Positions 32,901 through 43,828 of a DNA stretch of 64,000 nt are shown here, one piece after another. Origin of the DNA: Plazaster borealis (lineage: Eukaryota; Echinodermata; Asteroidea; Forcipulatida; Labidiasteridae); assembly GCA_021014325.1 (NCBI GenBank), contig CM037460.1, positions 20,986,044 to 21,050,043 of the forward strand. Reading direction: 5' to 3'. The translations under genes were made by a program, and so were the position numbers. The notes beneath the pieces are model-generated. The model was not told the DNA's origin. It made no database searches and saw only the letters and a program-made list of their open reading frames with translations. Position 1 is the first letter of the stretch. Every line of letters begins with the position of its first letter.

Positions 32901-35900
32901 CCGCTGTAGGCTACAGGAGGTGGTGGGGGGGCAATAGAATCGAATCTCTCCCATACCGGCGCACTGCTGCTTGACACAATAAGCTCAATTAAATGCAACT
33001 AATTATTAGTACTATTCAGATTGATCATTAAATGCCAATGTGATAGCAATGCCGCTCCTCAAGTGCCTATTTTATTTATGACAACCGATATAAAAAACTA
33101 AATTGACAACAAACATTGTTTGAGATGTCAAACATTAGGCCTACCATTAGTTGTGAGCTAATAAATGTCCTCCAAAACCATCCCAACGATCGAGCTGCTT
33201 GAACTATTCAACACAATGGTTTTAGAGGAAGTTTTTAGCGGGGGACAAAACGGCCTAAGTGAGGATAGAAAATCCTATCAAGTGTAAATGTTTCTCTAGA
33301 AGATTCTATCTACAGCTTGGAATGCCGCTGTACAGGTTGGGGGGGGGGTAGAATAGAATTTCTCCCACACCGGCGCACTGCTGCTTGACACAATAAGCTC
33401 AATTAAATGCAACTAATGATTAGTACTATTCAGATTGATCATTAAATGCCATTGTGATAGCAACGCCGCTCAAGTGCCTATTTTATTTATGACAACCGAT
33501 ATAAAGAAACTAAATTGAGAACAAACATTGTTTGCAATGTCAAACATTAGGCCTACCAATAGTTGTTAGCTAATAAATGTCTTCCAAAACCAAACGAGCT
33601 GCTTGAACTATTCAACACATGGTCTAAACATCGTCAATACAAACTTAAATACAACGCCATACGATGTCATGGTCAAAACATAAATACTATGTACGTTGAA
33701 ATTAAACTAATGTCACAACGTGATGGTAAAAACAAAGATACTACGCTGTGATAAAACTACAAGGCCACAGTGTGATGGTTACAATATACGTTTGATGTCA
33801 CAACTTGAATAGTAGGCTACTTTTTTCTTTGCAATACCAAAATACAACGTCAAGACAACGTGACAGCCGCGATTTAAATATGACGTTTTGATAAAACCAA
33901 AATACAACGTGCAGACAACGTGCTCGTCACAACCTAATTACTACATTTTAATGTTACCAAAATACAACGTGTAGACAATGTGACCGCCGCGATTTAAATA
34001 TGACGTTTTGATAAAACCAAAATAAAACGTGCAGACAACGTGCTCGTCACAACATAATTACTACGTTTTATTGTTACCAAAATACAACGTGTAGACAACG
34101 TTCTCGTCACAACATATTTACTACATTTTATTAAGACCAAAATATAACTTATCGACAATGTTGTTGCCTTAACTTAAATACTACATTGTAATAATACCAA
34201 AATACAATGTTGTGAACATGTTACATATAAAATCTTTCGGTAACGTTGCAACATGCAACCAATGTACAACATTGGTTGAAGATCATGTTAAGATCTGACG
34301 TTCTTGCAACGTAGTCAAAACGTTGTCATCCCACCAACCAAATTACAACCTAATCACAACGTTGTGCAACGTTGTAACAATGTATTGTGTTAGCTGGGGA
34401 GTAGTCTAATAAGTGAGACCAGCTCTTGCAAATTCCTAAGACTTGTTTGCATTTCCCATAATGCAAAACAGCCATGAAAAGTTCCAAATTTAATCCCAGG
34501 GACCAATTTGGAAATCTTTATATCACCAAATAGAGCATTTTTTCCAGATTCTGACTGAAACATTGCTTGGAATATTCTTAATTTTCACAATGAATATCAA
34601 AGTCTCACTTTGAAAGTTGAGTCAAAGTGGAGGGGTTTGCAGAGGCAGTCACAAATATTTCAAACTTTTATAAAAAAAAGTTTATTTATAATACATGAAT
34701 TGGATTTGTGAGCAATTATTTTTGGACTAATTGCTTATTATGCTCTCATGTAGGCTCTCAAGATGGTTAATTTTTTTCTCTTTGCAGGACAAAAGTGGCT
34801 CAATTGACGAGAATGAACTCCGCAGGAGCTTGTTTTGATAATGTTTCCACACTTCCAGTCCACAGGTAAAGTAATGCAAGTCTTATGTTGTATTTGTTGT
34901 AAAGTGTAAAAAACCTGGGCACAATTTCATAGAGCTGCATAAGTACAAAAGTAGCTAAGCACAAAAGTAGCTAAGCACAAAAGTAGCTAAGCACAAAAGT
35001 AGCTAAGCACAAAAGTAGCTAAGCACAAAAGTAGCTAAGCACAAAAGTAGCTAAGCACAAAAGTAGCTAAGCACAAAAGTAGCTAAGCACAAAAGTAACT
35101 AAGCACAAAAGTAGCTAAGCACAACAAAAATACTAGAGTAAGTTTACCAGTTATAACACCATGCCACATGTACAATCTGTGACTGGTATCCTGCTTGTTT
35201 TTGCTTTATTAGCAGAGCATTTTTAAGCAACATTTTCTGCTTAAACAGCTCTATGAGATTGAGCCCATATGTACATGTGTTTGTTACAGCCATCATGGAA
35301 TAAGTATCTATTGATTTGAATTGAATGAATTTATTCAAAGCTGTACCATTTACTGAATGCTGGATAGTCGCTACGTTTATTGCTTTCCTGGGACTCGGAG
35401 CTGCTAAAGCACAACAAAATTATGCTGACCAGAATATGGTTACCAGTCAAAAATGCCATGTTACATGTACCAATTACGACTGGTATCCTGCTCATCCTGC
35501 TCATTTCAGTAAGCATTATTTGCTGCTTAAGCAGCTTTATGAAATTAGGTCCAGTGCCTGTAGCGTCTATCTTAAGAGAACCACGTAACAGCACACATGC
35601 CTCAGGTGAACATATAGTTATTTGTCTTTTCTGTTCTTTATAGTTCTGTCTCTTCTGAGATTTGTTACAGCCATATTCAGCACACACACCTTTGGCAGAT
35701 ATAGGCCAAGTAACAAAAGTAACTAGTTTCTCGTCCGGACTTTTTAAAAAAAGGAGGAGGCAGGGCTTAACTATTTACTTTTTTGGTATTTTTTTTCCAA
35801 GATGGCCACCATGCTAAATATGGCTTGCCAAGGTATATTTATTCACAGATATTGTGATATTTGAGTATACTGATGCAATGTATGACAAAACAAATGATTT

Positions 35901-36370
35901 TTATCATTTTAGTCCACTTGCTAAGCAAGTTTCAAAATTCAGAAACGGCTGTTGTATTGCAAAGGTAAAAAAAGAGTCTAGACAAATTCTCAGGCAAAAA
36001 TAAACCAAGGAACTTCTGTTTTTTAATTTTATTTTATCCTTTAAAAAAAAAAAAACTTTCTTTTTTTGCTTTTTTTCTCAATAGTAAAAAGAAAAGAAAA
36101 AGGAGGCGGCAGGCGGGAAAAGAAACTTGTTACTTTTGTTACTTGGCCATATGTATATTTAGTAATATGTGACATTCCATGCCATAACCAGGCACCTCCT
36201 GCAAAAATGTTGTGTATATTTGCTCAGTGAATATAGATGAGCTAAGGGCTTTGGAAAAGAATACTCGGCTGTTGTTGGTGACAGTTTCTGTCGCTTCTAT
36301 CATTACAGGAATAGGTTAGAGCGATATGTGAATGATGAGGTCAGAGCTGGGAACAGTGACTTCAGCAGTT
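29909..36370 (+). CDS. Calmodulin-like EF-hand protein, partial, frame break in exon 2
   Basis: Three exons with consensus borders: 29909-29965, 34788-34865 and 36309-36370. Exons 1 and 2 join after a whole codon to give AKEKFEYYDK|DKSGSIDENE. The latter contains a canonical 12-residue calcium loop (DKDKSGSIDENE: D1, D3, S5, G6, I8, D9, E12) followed by LRRSLF. The frame then meets TGA at 34836-34838, inside the exon, although a good donor (CACAG|GTAAAG) follows at 34866. If one T of the TTTT run at 34833-34836 were absent, the frame would continue to the donor and into exon 3, which reads RNRLERYVNDEVRAGNSDFSS. That resembles the linker of two-EF-hand proteins (ELR..L...LP...YV.DE). So this is either a sequencing error, a truncated isoform or a decaying gene. 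Upstream and downstream exons were not found. Confidence 0.7.
30205..30545. repeat. Local direct duplication, about 205-base spacing
   Basis: GGTTAATTCGAGGCC...GAGAT.AAAACAAAGAG...CATCTCTTTGCGACTTCCTG at 30211-30345 is repeated, diverged, at 30412-30545. Lies in the first EF-hand intron. No coding sense. Confidence 0.7.
30668..31050. mobile_element. Family B MITE, copy 2 (EF-hand intron)
   Basis: Shares CCTTTGGTAATTAA.ATTAATG.CCATAAAAACTTAC, CTCCAGATTTTCGGTGATATCTC and AACGCTACCACCTTTTGAAA with copy 1. The ends are worn. Confidence 0.75.
31280..31660. mobile_element. Family B MITE, copy 3, opposite orientation
   Basis: Reverse complement of family B: AAAGGCATCGTACACATTTG start, GGTGGTAGCGTTTTTGAGAT, GAAAATCTGGAGTGGTTTGT, and an AACATGTATGTTGCCTTTAA end. 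It lies head-on to copy 2, 230 bases away. Confidence 0.8.
31708..34398. mobile_element. Large non-autonomous element K, AACGTTGT motif arrays
   Basis: About 2.7 kb bounded by CCCAGCTAACA and its inverse TGTTAGCTGGG, inserted in the EF-hand intron. The outer 400 bases on the left and 700 on the right are packed with AACGTTGT/ACAACGTT motifs. Two internal repeats are visible. Positions about 32795-33205 are duplicated directly at 33222-33600 (AGCGGGGGACAAAACGGCCT, AAGATTCTATCTAC, AATGCCGCTGTA). Positions about 33835-34210 repeat with a period of about 60 bases (ACCAAAATACAACGTG.AGACAACGTG). No transposase frame is seen. A target duplication was not evident. Confidence 0.75.
34917..35266. mobile_element. 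Family C MITE, copy 5, with internal 16-base tandem expansion
   Basis: Begins TGGGCACAATTTCATAGAGC and ends AACAGCTCTATGAGATTGAGCCC, as in family C. Between about 34940 and 35125 the 16-base unit ACAAAAGTAGCTAAGC is repeated 11-12 times, almost identically. Other copies have this unit only once or twice, so the array grew inside this copy. It follows EF-hand exon 2 by about 50 bases. Confidence 0.9.
35386..35556. mobile_element. Family C MITE, copy 6, 5'-worn
   Basis: GGAGCTGCTAAAGCACAACAAAATTATGC start, ATATGGTTACCAGTCAAAAATGCCATG, GACTGGTATCCTGCTCAT, and CTTAAGCAGCTTTATGAAAT end. The open frames over it are repeat by-products. Confidence 0.8.
35703..36152. mobile_element. Foldback MITE with about 30-base inverted ends
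   Basis: GGCCAAGTAACAAAAGTAAC(TAGTTTC) at the left end is mirrored by GAAACTTGTTACTTTTGTTACTTGGCC at the right. The interior has GGAGGAGGCAGG / GGAGGCGGCAGG, long T runs and AAGATGGCC. Located in the intron before EF-hand exon 3. Confidence 0.85.
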
Positions 36371-36522
36371 GTAAGTAAATTTCAAATTATCTTGGAGGAT
36401 GGACAACGGAGGATGCGATTTATTTCCTTGACAAGAATTGTGTATCAGAATTTTATTTGAACCTGTATCCGTCTGACTGGTCATAGTACATAAACACTGG
36501 TCATTCATAAGCCTACATGTAT

Positions 36523-37335
36523 ATAGCCATGGTGGATTTTTGTTGTTTTGGACCAACATTTAAAACTCACAAAATTATCAATATATCACAAACAATGGCT
36601 AATTTACCAACTCAGCACAAACAAAATGTCATCAGTAGTCCGTTCTGTATCATTTGAAAACATTAAAAAACAAAACAAATTGTTGACCCAAAGTCTGAAA
36701 ATTTGACCATGCCGGCATGGTGAATTTTGTTGATTTTGGACCAAAAATTAAAACTCAACAAATTCTGAATATATCTCAAACTATAGCTGATTTACATAGT
36801 CTGCACACATAAAATGTCTTCAGTAGTCCGTTCTGTATCATTTGAAACATTAAATAAATTTGAAAAAAATTGACCCAAAGTCTGAAGATTTGACCATGCC
36901 GGCACGGTGAATTTTTTTGATTTTGGACCAAAAATTTAGACTCGCCAAATTCTCAATATAATTCAAACTGTGGTTAGTTACTGACTCTGCACACACAAAA
37001 TGTGTTCAGTAGTTTGTTCTGTATCATTTAAAAACATAAAATAAAAAATTAAAAAATGACAGAAAGTCTGAAAACTTGACCATGCCGGCATGGTGAATTT
37101 TTTTGAATTTGGACCATAAATTCAGACTCACCAAAATCTCAATATATCTGAAACTATGGCTTATTTACCGACTCCACACAAACAAAATGTCTTCAGTAGT
37201 CCATTCTGTATCATTTAAAAGCATGAAATAAATTTTTAAAAAATTGAACCAAAGTCTGAAAATTTGACCATGACCATGGTGAATTTTGTTACTTTTGGAC
37301 CAAAAATTCAGACTCAACAAATTATCAACCCCACC
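36523..37335. repeat. Tandem array, period about 184 bases, 4 or more copies
   Basis: Each unit runs CCATGCCGGCATGGTGAATTTTGTTGATTTTGGACCAAAAATT... to ...TTCAGTAGTCCGTTCTGTATCATTTGAAA...TTGACCCAAAGTCTGAA. Unit starts fall near 36528, 36712, 36896, 37081 and 37266. It begins about 150 bases after EF-hand exon 3. Each unit carries the palindrome CATGCCGGCATG at its head. Confidence 0.88.
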
Positions 37336-38570
37336 CCTCCATTACACACCTCTATATTAAATCCCGCCCCACTAATACCCCCTCCCCAACAACATATCCC
37401 CCCTTTTCACCCCTCTTTATAACCCCGAAATTAACGGTTGCCCGGTTGCCCGGGGCAATTTCAAAATCACTTGGGCAACCCGTGATCAAACCGTTGTTGC
37501 CCGTCGGGCAACCTTTAAAAGAAAAATAAGAATTTAGGCCTAGTATACCCTGGTTATTATTGTTCCAGCTCCAAAGATCATTGGAATTTTCCACATAAAG
37601 CTTCATGAAAAATAGTTACGATGTTGTACTTCATCGGAAGCGTTTAACAATTATTATTTATTTTTTTAAATCACGCCGTCCACTGCGAACACCTGATTTC
37701 AAAAAACAAAAAATAAAAATCTGTATTTTTATCTTTATCTTCTTTTCCAAAAATCCTTCAGTATGAATCAGCATCACACCTTTTCACAGAATTTTATCAA
37801 ACGAACCTTCTATACCAACCGACAGTACCAACTAGACCACCAGTACCAACTAGACCACTAAGCCTGTATTTATTACCCACAACTACGAAGACGCAAGACT
37901 CCATCGATTATTAGACTGTAGCACCATTTGTTTAAATAGATGGGTTTTTTTTACCAAATCTAATTACACCAATTTCATGTCTAATTATCTGCAACTGTTA
38001 AACTGATTTCAGTTATTTATGATATTTCTAAATATCATCGTTACTAGTGATATACCAAATTGTTAAACTAATTTCAGTTATTTATGATATTTTTAAACTT
38101 CATCGTTACTATTGCCAAACAAATTTGTTAATTGTATTCCCTTTGACTCATTAAAATTATAAGTCAAATTTAACTGCATACCTTAATCAAATTAACTGCA
38201 TACCTTGTGCAAGTTTTAGTTACCAACATTCTTTAAATATCAATTACCATACTGTAGCATCATTTGTATATAGATGTTTTTTTTTGCCAAATCTAATTAC
38301 ACCAATTTCACGTCCATTTAATTCAATTGTTAAACTGATTTCAGTCATTTGATATTTTTAAATATCATCGTTACTATTGTTATACCTTGATCAAATTAAC
38401 TGCATACCATTACCTGGTATGGGTTTCAGCTACAATATACATTCTTTTAATATTGATTATCATATCAAAAGAGACCATTAAACTACCTAACACTAACCAC
38501 CCACCATCTGCATTAGTTATATTCATTAACCTTTTATCCTTCTCATAATATTTCTAAATTGGCTGAATTA
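37336..38570. other. AT-rich region, no gene seen
   Basis: Contains a short patch of GGTTGCCCGGGGCAA/GTTGCCCGTCGGGCAACC near 37433-37512 and a partial direct repeat (CTAATTACACCAATTTCA, TTAAACTGATTTCAGT, ATATCATCGTTACTA) recurring near 37960, 38065 and 38300. This may be the 5' part of the retroelement that follows. Confidence 0.45.
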
Positions 38571-40970
38571 TAATCCTTTCACTATGCCCATCAATTTCAA
38601 CGACAAACAAATTGGACTAAAAATTTCTAAATGTAAAAATTCCCCCCCCCCCTGAATGGTTATCTGTCCAGGAATCCACCAAATGCATTTACAAACACTA
38701 TACCACTACATGTAATAAACACTTCCTAATTTTAGACAAGTACATCCCAAAACTACATAAACTTCAATCACAATTTAATACCACCATCAAAGTTGTCGAA
38801 AATAAAATCCAAAACAATACACTATCTGAGGAATCTACCCCACCCACAAATGCATTACCAATTACACCAAACTCATAGAAAAAACTGAACAAAACATCAA
38901 AGAAATTACAGAACAATTAGAAACACAATATTCATTAGAGATCCGAGACATTAACAACAGCAAACCTTACAACCGTACAACTCGCATCCGCACTCTATCC
39001 ATCAACTTCCACATTGCCAACAGTCTTATAAACAAACGAAATCAAATCCACAATAATATCATCATCAGCAAATTATCACCCTTTAGAAATTAAGAAACAG
39101 ACCAACTCCTTAAGGCATCGTACACGTTTGGAAATTGTCAAAGACCAGTGTTCTCACTTGGTGTATCCCAACATATGCATAAAATAACAAGCCTGTGAAA
39201 ATTTGGGCTCAATTGGTCATCGAAGTTGCAAGAAAATGATGAAAGAAAAAACACCCTTGTTGTACAAATTTGTGTGCTTTCAGATAGAATAATAAAAACT
39301 TCTTGCAAGAAGTTTTTATTATTTTAGTGAGAAATTACCTCTTTCTCAAAAACTACGTTACTTCAGAGGGAGTCGTTTCTCACAATGTTTTATACTATCA
39401 ACAGCTCTCTGTTGCTTGTTACCAAGTCAGTTTTTATGCTAATATATATTTTGAGTAATTACCAAATGTGTACGATACCTTTAATAGCCTCCTGTCAGAC
39501 AAATCTCAAAACTTCCACAACTTCACATCTCTTCACATACCTCAACGCATCCAGAAGATAATAAATAAAGGGCAATCTTTTATCCCAACTGACTCATCTG
39601 AAGACCCTACAACTTGCAAACTCTCATTTTATAAGTCCATACTACTCACTATGAAAAAAAATGCCACTAAAGACATCCACTTTTCCCTCATCAACCAACC
39701 TCGACCAAATTTCACTAACTTCAAGCTTAAAAGGAAAACGCTCCACAAATTCTACTCAACCTTACCACACACCCTCAACCTTGCAAAAACACATTCGACT
39801 ATATACATAACACACTCCAAGAATTTAATAATCTTTCACCCAACGATCTTTTGCACAACAACTTCGAACAACTACACAACATTACCCTAGAAGACATCAT
39901 TGACACCCAAAAAATCGCCAACAACAAAAACATCATCATTAGAATAGCAGATAAAAATATGGGACTTAGCATCAATAACACATCATGGAAAATAAACAAA
40001 TACAGAAGAAAATTAATTGCAACACTTACACCTCATTGGGCAAATTTGATACAGACACTGTCACACAACTCATCAACACAGCAAAACAAGACTTACATCT
40101 CCTCTTTTCTTCCGATAATCTCCCCCCAATCTCTAAATCTGACTATAAAGAAATTTCTACATTCATCAAAACACAAAAAATTAACATGCCATCTATGGAC
40201 ATTCTTCCAAAAATACACAAACTAACCAATCCCGCTAACCCCAATAATGAATCAATATTAAAAGGACGACCCATCATCACTGCTCATAGTTGGATTACAT
40301 CACCAGTTTCAAAATCTCTAGGTTTTTATTTACACATTCATTCTCCTTAGTCGCTTTGAAGACAAATTTCTAGAACTAAATTTTCCCTGGACCATCATCA
40401 ATAATTCTCAAGCACTCATCGATAAAATGAAATCAATCAATCTTAACTACTCCGACAACACATCCCTCATTTCTTTTGATTTTGAAAGCTTATACACTAA
40501 TATCGCACCTGATGACATCTAGCCTACAACACCCTCTATAAAGTTACTTCAATCTGTGATTATCCATACGAACACTTCAAATATTTCCTCTCACTCTGTA
40601 ATTTCACATCTTCACACAGTTCATTTTCAATAGGCAAACACATTTTTAAACAAAACATCGGTGTACAAATGGGAAGTTACCACTCTGCTCGAATCGCTAA
40701 CCTTGTCCTTGCTTATCATGAATATTCTTTTTTCAAACGGTTTCCCTCAATTAACATTCTTGTTTTTGTTCGTTATATCAACGATGGCCTCATCATTTTC
40801 CGGGACTCCCCAACACACTAGAGTTATAGAATTCTTAGCCTCCATGTATCCCAAATCTATTCCAGTCACATTCACAATTAACAAAAAGCGAATTGCATTC
40901 TTACTTCACCAATTATTGTTCTGCACTAGTAAGAAACTTCACAAGAAAATCTCTGCTTTTATGCCTTAAT
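38571..40970 (+). mobile_element. Decayed Penelope-like retroelement, reverse transcriptase remnant
   Basis: Across all three forward frames, with many breaks, motifs of a Penelope-like reverse transcriptase appear in order. They are INKGQSFIPTDSSE (39570-39610), IIIRIADKNMGLS (39933-39975), MDILPKIHKL (40195-40225), GRPIITAHSWITSPVSKSLG (40266-40325), LISFDFESLYTNIAP (40462-40510), GVQMGSYHSARIANLVLAYHE (40660-40725) and RYINDGLIIF (about 40770-40800), where the usual YxDD reads YIND. No GIY-YIG endonuclease domain was recognised. The copy is inactive as it stands. A family A MITE splits it at 39110-39484. Confidence 0.75.
39110..39484. mobile_element. Family A MITE, copy 3, nested in the Penelope-like remnant
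   Basis: Reverse orientation relative to copies 1 and 2. CTTAAGGCATCGTACACGTT opens it and AATGTGTACGATACCTTTAA closes it. Removing it leaves the retroelement sequence continuous, so the MITE is younger than the retroelement insertion. Confidence 0.9.
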
Positions 40971-41324
40971 TTTTATGTGATTTTGTATTATTTTATTTTT
41001 ATTTATTTTTCATTTATTGTTATGATTTTTTACGTATCATAACTTACCACAAGTAGACTCATGCCTTGGTCGCAAGTCACAGCTAATTACCAATATTGAT
41101 CTGCTAATAGACGTTAAGCATCGACGTCATCAAGCCGCCATCCTAGAGGTAAACTGAAGACGCAACAATAGAAACGATCAGATTTGTACGCGCAGCGCAC
41201 AGGATTGGCCAATGAACAGCCACTTTTTGACCTCTAGGCGAGGGCGCCCTACTCAAATGACGTCATGTGCATAAGGTCTATACAACGTGCAGTCCTAGGT
41301 TACCTCTAGTTTTAATCTCTTATT

Positions 41325-41455
41325 GGCGTGTCGTGGCCGAGTGGTCTAGCTCACCGGACCCAAGCTCTGGTGTTGTCAGCAGCAGAGTGTGGGTTCGAAT
41401 CCCGGTCGTGACACTTATGCCCTTGAGCAAGGCACTTTAACCAATACAGAAAGGT
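41325..41455 (+). mobile_element. SINE type 1, tRNA-like head
   Basis: GGCGTGTCGTGGCCGAGTGG is a box A of Leu/Ser type and GTGGGTTCGAATCCCGGTCG a box B. They are followed not by an acceptor stem end and T run but by the SINE body GCCCTTGAGCAAGGCAC. It looks like the best-preserved Pol III promoter of the type 1 SINEs in the window. Confidence 0.85.
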
Positions 41456-42763
41456 TATTTCATAAATTAATGAACCTTCTACAAGTTTTATCTTTTCACA
41501 TTTTCATTTTCAATAAAAGAAGTTTATTTCAAACCTCTTTCTGTCAATTATTAAAAGAATGTAATTAAATTTGTAATTGTCAACAAAAACATGTATACTT
41601 GTCTAGTTATTTTCTCAAACCTTTTTACCACTTACCAAATATTCTTCATCTGAGTCCCCATCAACCATTCACTCCAGCTCAACGTGCCGAGTGTTACAAT
41701 GTCTAGATCTTTTATAACTAGTCGTCACATTCATTCTATGCATACTTAGAACAGTGAGGTCCTACGGTGGTGTCTTTAACGTCTCGTAAACCAAGAGGTA
41801 TGCTTAGGGCAGTTAGACTATAGGTCTTCCTTATTTAAAACAGACGGTAGTCTCGTGAGATGTTGGTGCAAGAGGGGTCAATAGCAGGGAAAATGAGTGT
41901 AAGCAAAAGTGTAGTTCATAAATGATGGAGAAGATTTACACTTTGTGCACGTGCTGACAATGGATTTTTATGGTTACATCACTCAGTTGCTAGTTCTCAT
42001 GCCTTTTGCTTTGCTTTCCAGTAGCAGTGGTTATGAAATAGAGACTGTGCTACGTGTCACTCCGTAAGCACAAACTTCTGCTTCCAGAAAACAAAATCAA
42101 ATAAAATGAATATTACGTACTACTACTAACTGGCGCTGCTCATGCCAAACACAACTCGGTACGTTGTGACCAGTGGTTTTTCCAATGTTCGTTATTCATC
42201 TTTGCCATCCAGCACGATCAGGCCTCCATCCTGTCAAAAGGGTTTTGATGGTTGGTTTTGTGGCGGGTTCAAGAAAATAGTGCGAGGCAAAGTACGTGGC
42301 TTGTTTTTTAAAAAAAGGGTAATCGGTAGATTTCATCAAGCTCAATGATTATACATGTAAATTTCTCGTCCTTGATTGTTTTATACATTTATTCAGGATC
42401 CCGAGTGATTACAACTTTAATTACTGTCAACCTTATCTGAAAACACCATTAAAATATTTGCTTACCTTTTCCTAATTAAACTTAAATGCGTACAAACAAA
42501 AGTCGTCAATAGTTTTAGTTTGCGAGCTCAATGATTATAAATTTCATTGGGCTACTCTTTTACATAAAGTATTCAGGATCAAAAGAGAGATTCAACCATA
42601 CCATTAAACTAATCTGAAAACGCCATTAAAATATCTGATTAATACCTTTTCCAAAAATACAAATTACTTATTTATCATCACAGAAAAAACAATTGAAAAA
42701 AGTTATAATGTAAAGCTCAGTGATTACAATAATAATTATAACAACTACACTTGAATATCATCG
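41456..42763. other. Intergenic, no gene seen
   Basis: AT-rich. Positions about 42350-42480 and 42520-42620 repeat loosely (AGCTCAATGATTATA, ATTCAGGATC, CTGAAAAC.CCATTAAAATAT). A splice-acceptor-like TTGCTTTCCAG at about 42022 with a six-codon frame is too weak to call an EF-hand exon. Confidence 0.45.
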
Positions 42764-43116
42764 TTTAAAGGTATTGTACACTTTTGGTAACAGCTCAAAA
42801 TCAGTGTCCACATTTTGTGTGATTCAACATATGCATGACTCCAAACAAACCTGTGAAAGTTTGAGCTCAATTGGTCATCGAGGTCACAAGAAAATTGTGA
42901 AATGAGACCTTATGTGTTTTCTGTTTTTTCAAACATTGAGTTTTTATCGCGCGTGATTAAAACTATTGTTTTACTCATTTCTCAGAAACGATAGCATTTT
43001 AGGCAGAAATATTTTAAGGAACCCTTTCTACCATTACTTACTTTTCATGTAAGTTATGTGTTAATCTGTGAACATTTGTGTTTTTCGATCTTACCAATAG
43101 TGTACAGGGCCTTTAA
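42764..43116. mobile_element. Diverged family A relative
   Basis: Ends TTTAAAGGTATTGTACACTTTTGG and ATAGTGTACAGGGCCTTTAA are of family A type. The interior keeps ATTCAACATATGCATGA, AAACCTGTGAAAGTTTGAGCTCAATTGG and TCATCGAGGTCACAAGAAAAT, but the hairpin centre differs. A subfamily, or an old copy. Confidence 0.8.
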
Positions 43117-43365
43117 GAGCTGACATGATCCAGGTCTACAAGATCTTGAATGACATCGACCATGTGGAGACACTTAACTTCTTTCAATTGTATTTTACTC
43201 ATTCTACAAGGGCCCATACAGCATTGCAGATTTCGAGTTCGGAAGTACAGCTTCTCTAATCGAGTTGTTGACCATTGGAACAACTTATCAAATGAGATTG
43301 TTTCATACCAATTCAAAACTAACTTAAACAAATACTGGAAAACCTCGACTACAATTGTTATCTCT
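43117..43365 (+). mobile_element. Non-LTR retrotransposon (LINE) 3' coding fragment
   Basis: One frame reads RADMIQVYKILNDIDHVE. After a frame shift near 43215 the next reads FRVRKYSFSNRVVDHWNNLS and then VSYQFKTNLNKYW. These are the conserved C-terminal motifs that follow LINE reverse transcriptases (R.dmI.vyKi, Fs.Rvv.hWN.L, F...L..yW). The fragment directly follows the family A relative. Confidence 0.75.
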
Positions 43366-43437
43366 TTTTATTAGGTATAGTGCTCCTCGCTTTTAACTTC
43401 TCTGACTGCAGCTAATACCCCTCTACAGTGTCTGCAT

Positions 43438-43828
43438 TTAGAGGGACACGTTGCCTTGGATCGGACGAGTTGGTCTAAAAAAAAGCGTTTGTAACCGTTT
43501 GTTATAAAATTCATACAGTTAGAAAGACGTTTTAAAAGTAGAATACAATGATCCACACAAATATGTCTCTAAATTGCGTGGTTTTCCTTTTACTTTGCGA
43601 ACTAACACGGTCGGCCATTTTGTGGAGTCAAAAAGTTGACTCCACAAAATGGCCGACAGTGTTTGTTCACGATGTAAAAGGAAAACCACGCAATTTCGAG
43701 ACATTTTTGTGTGGATCATTGTACTCTACTTTTAAAACATCTTTCTAACCATATCCATTTTATAACAAACGGTTACAAATGCTTTTTTAGACCAACTCAT
43801 CCGATCCAAGGCAACGTGTCCCTTTAAG
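43438..43828. mobile_element. Near-perfect 390-base palindrome (foldback MITE)
   Basis: Arms of about 190 bases meet at about 43633 in GTGGAGTCAAAAAGTTGACTCCAC. Outer ends are AGGGACACGTTGCCTTGGAT and its inverse. Both arms read as open frames of 66 codons with nearly the same protein, as expected from a palindrome. The spacer is only a few bases. Confidence 0.92.

Noticed and set aside
34836..34838. In-frame TGA as a selenocysteine codon
   Set aside because: It is followed at once by TAA in the same frame, and no SECIS-like element was seen; a frame break explains the data better.
41325..41455. tRNA gene (Leu/Ser-like) with good A and B boxes
   Set aside because: The 3' end continues into a SINE body shared with other copies at 12290, 57318 and 59345 instead of an acceptor stem and T run; the same holds for the type 2 copies at 49212 and 25975.
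42022..42043. Possible fourth EF-hand exon after TTGCTTTCCAG
   Set aside because: Only six codons in the required phase and no match to the expected second EF-hand.
43548..43748. Two similar 66-codon proteins on opposite strands
   Set aside because: They are the two readings of one palindrome, not a duplicated gene.
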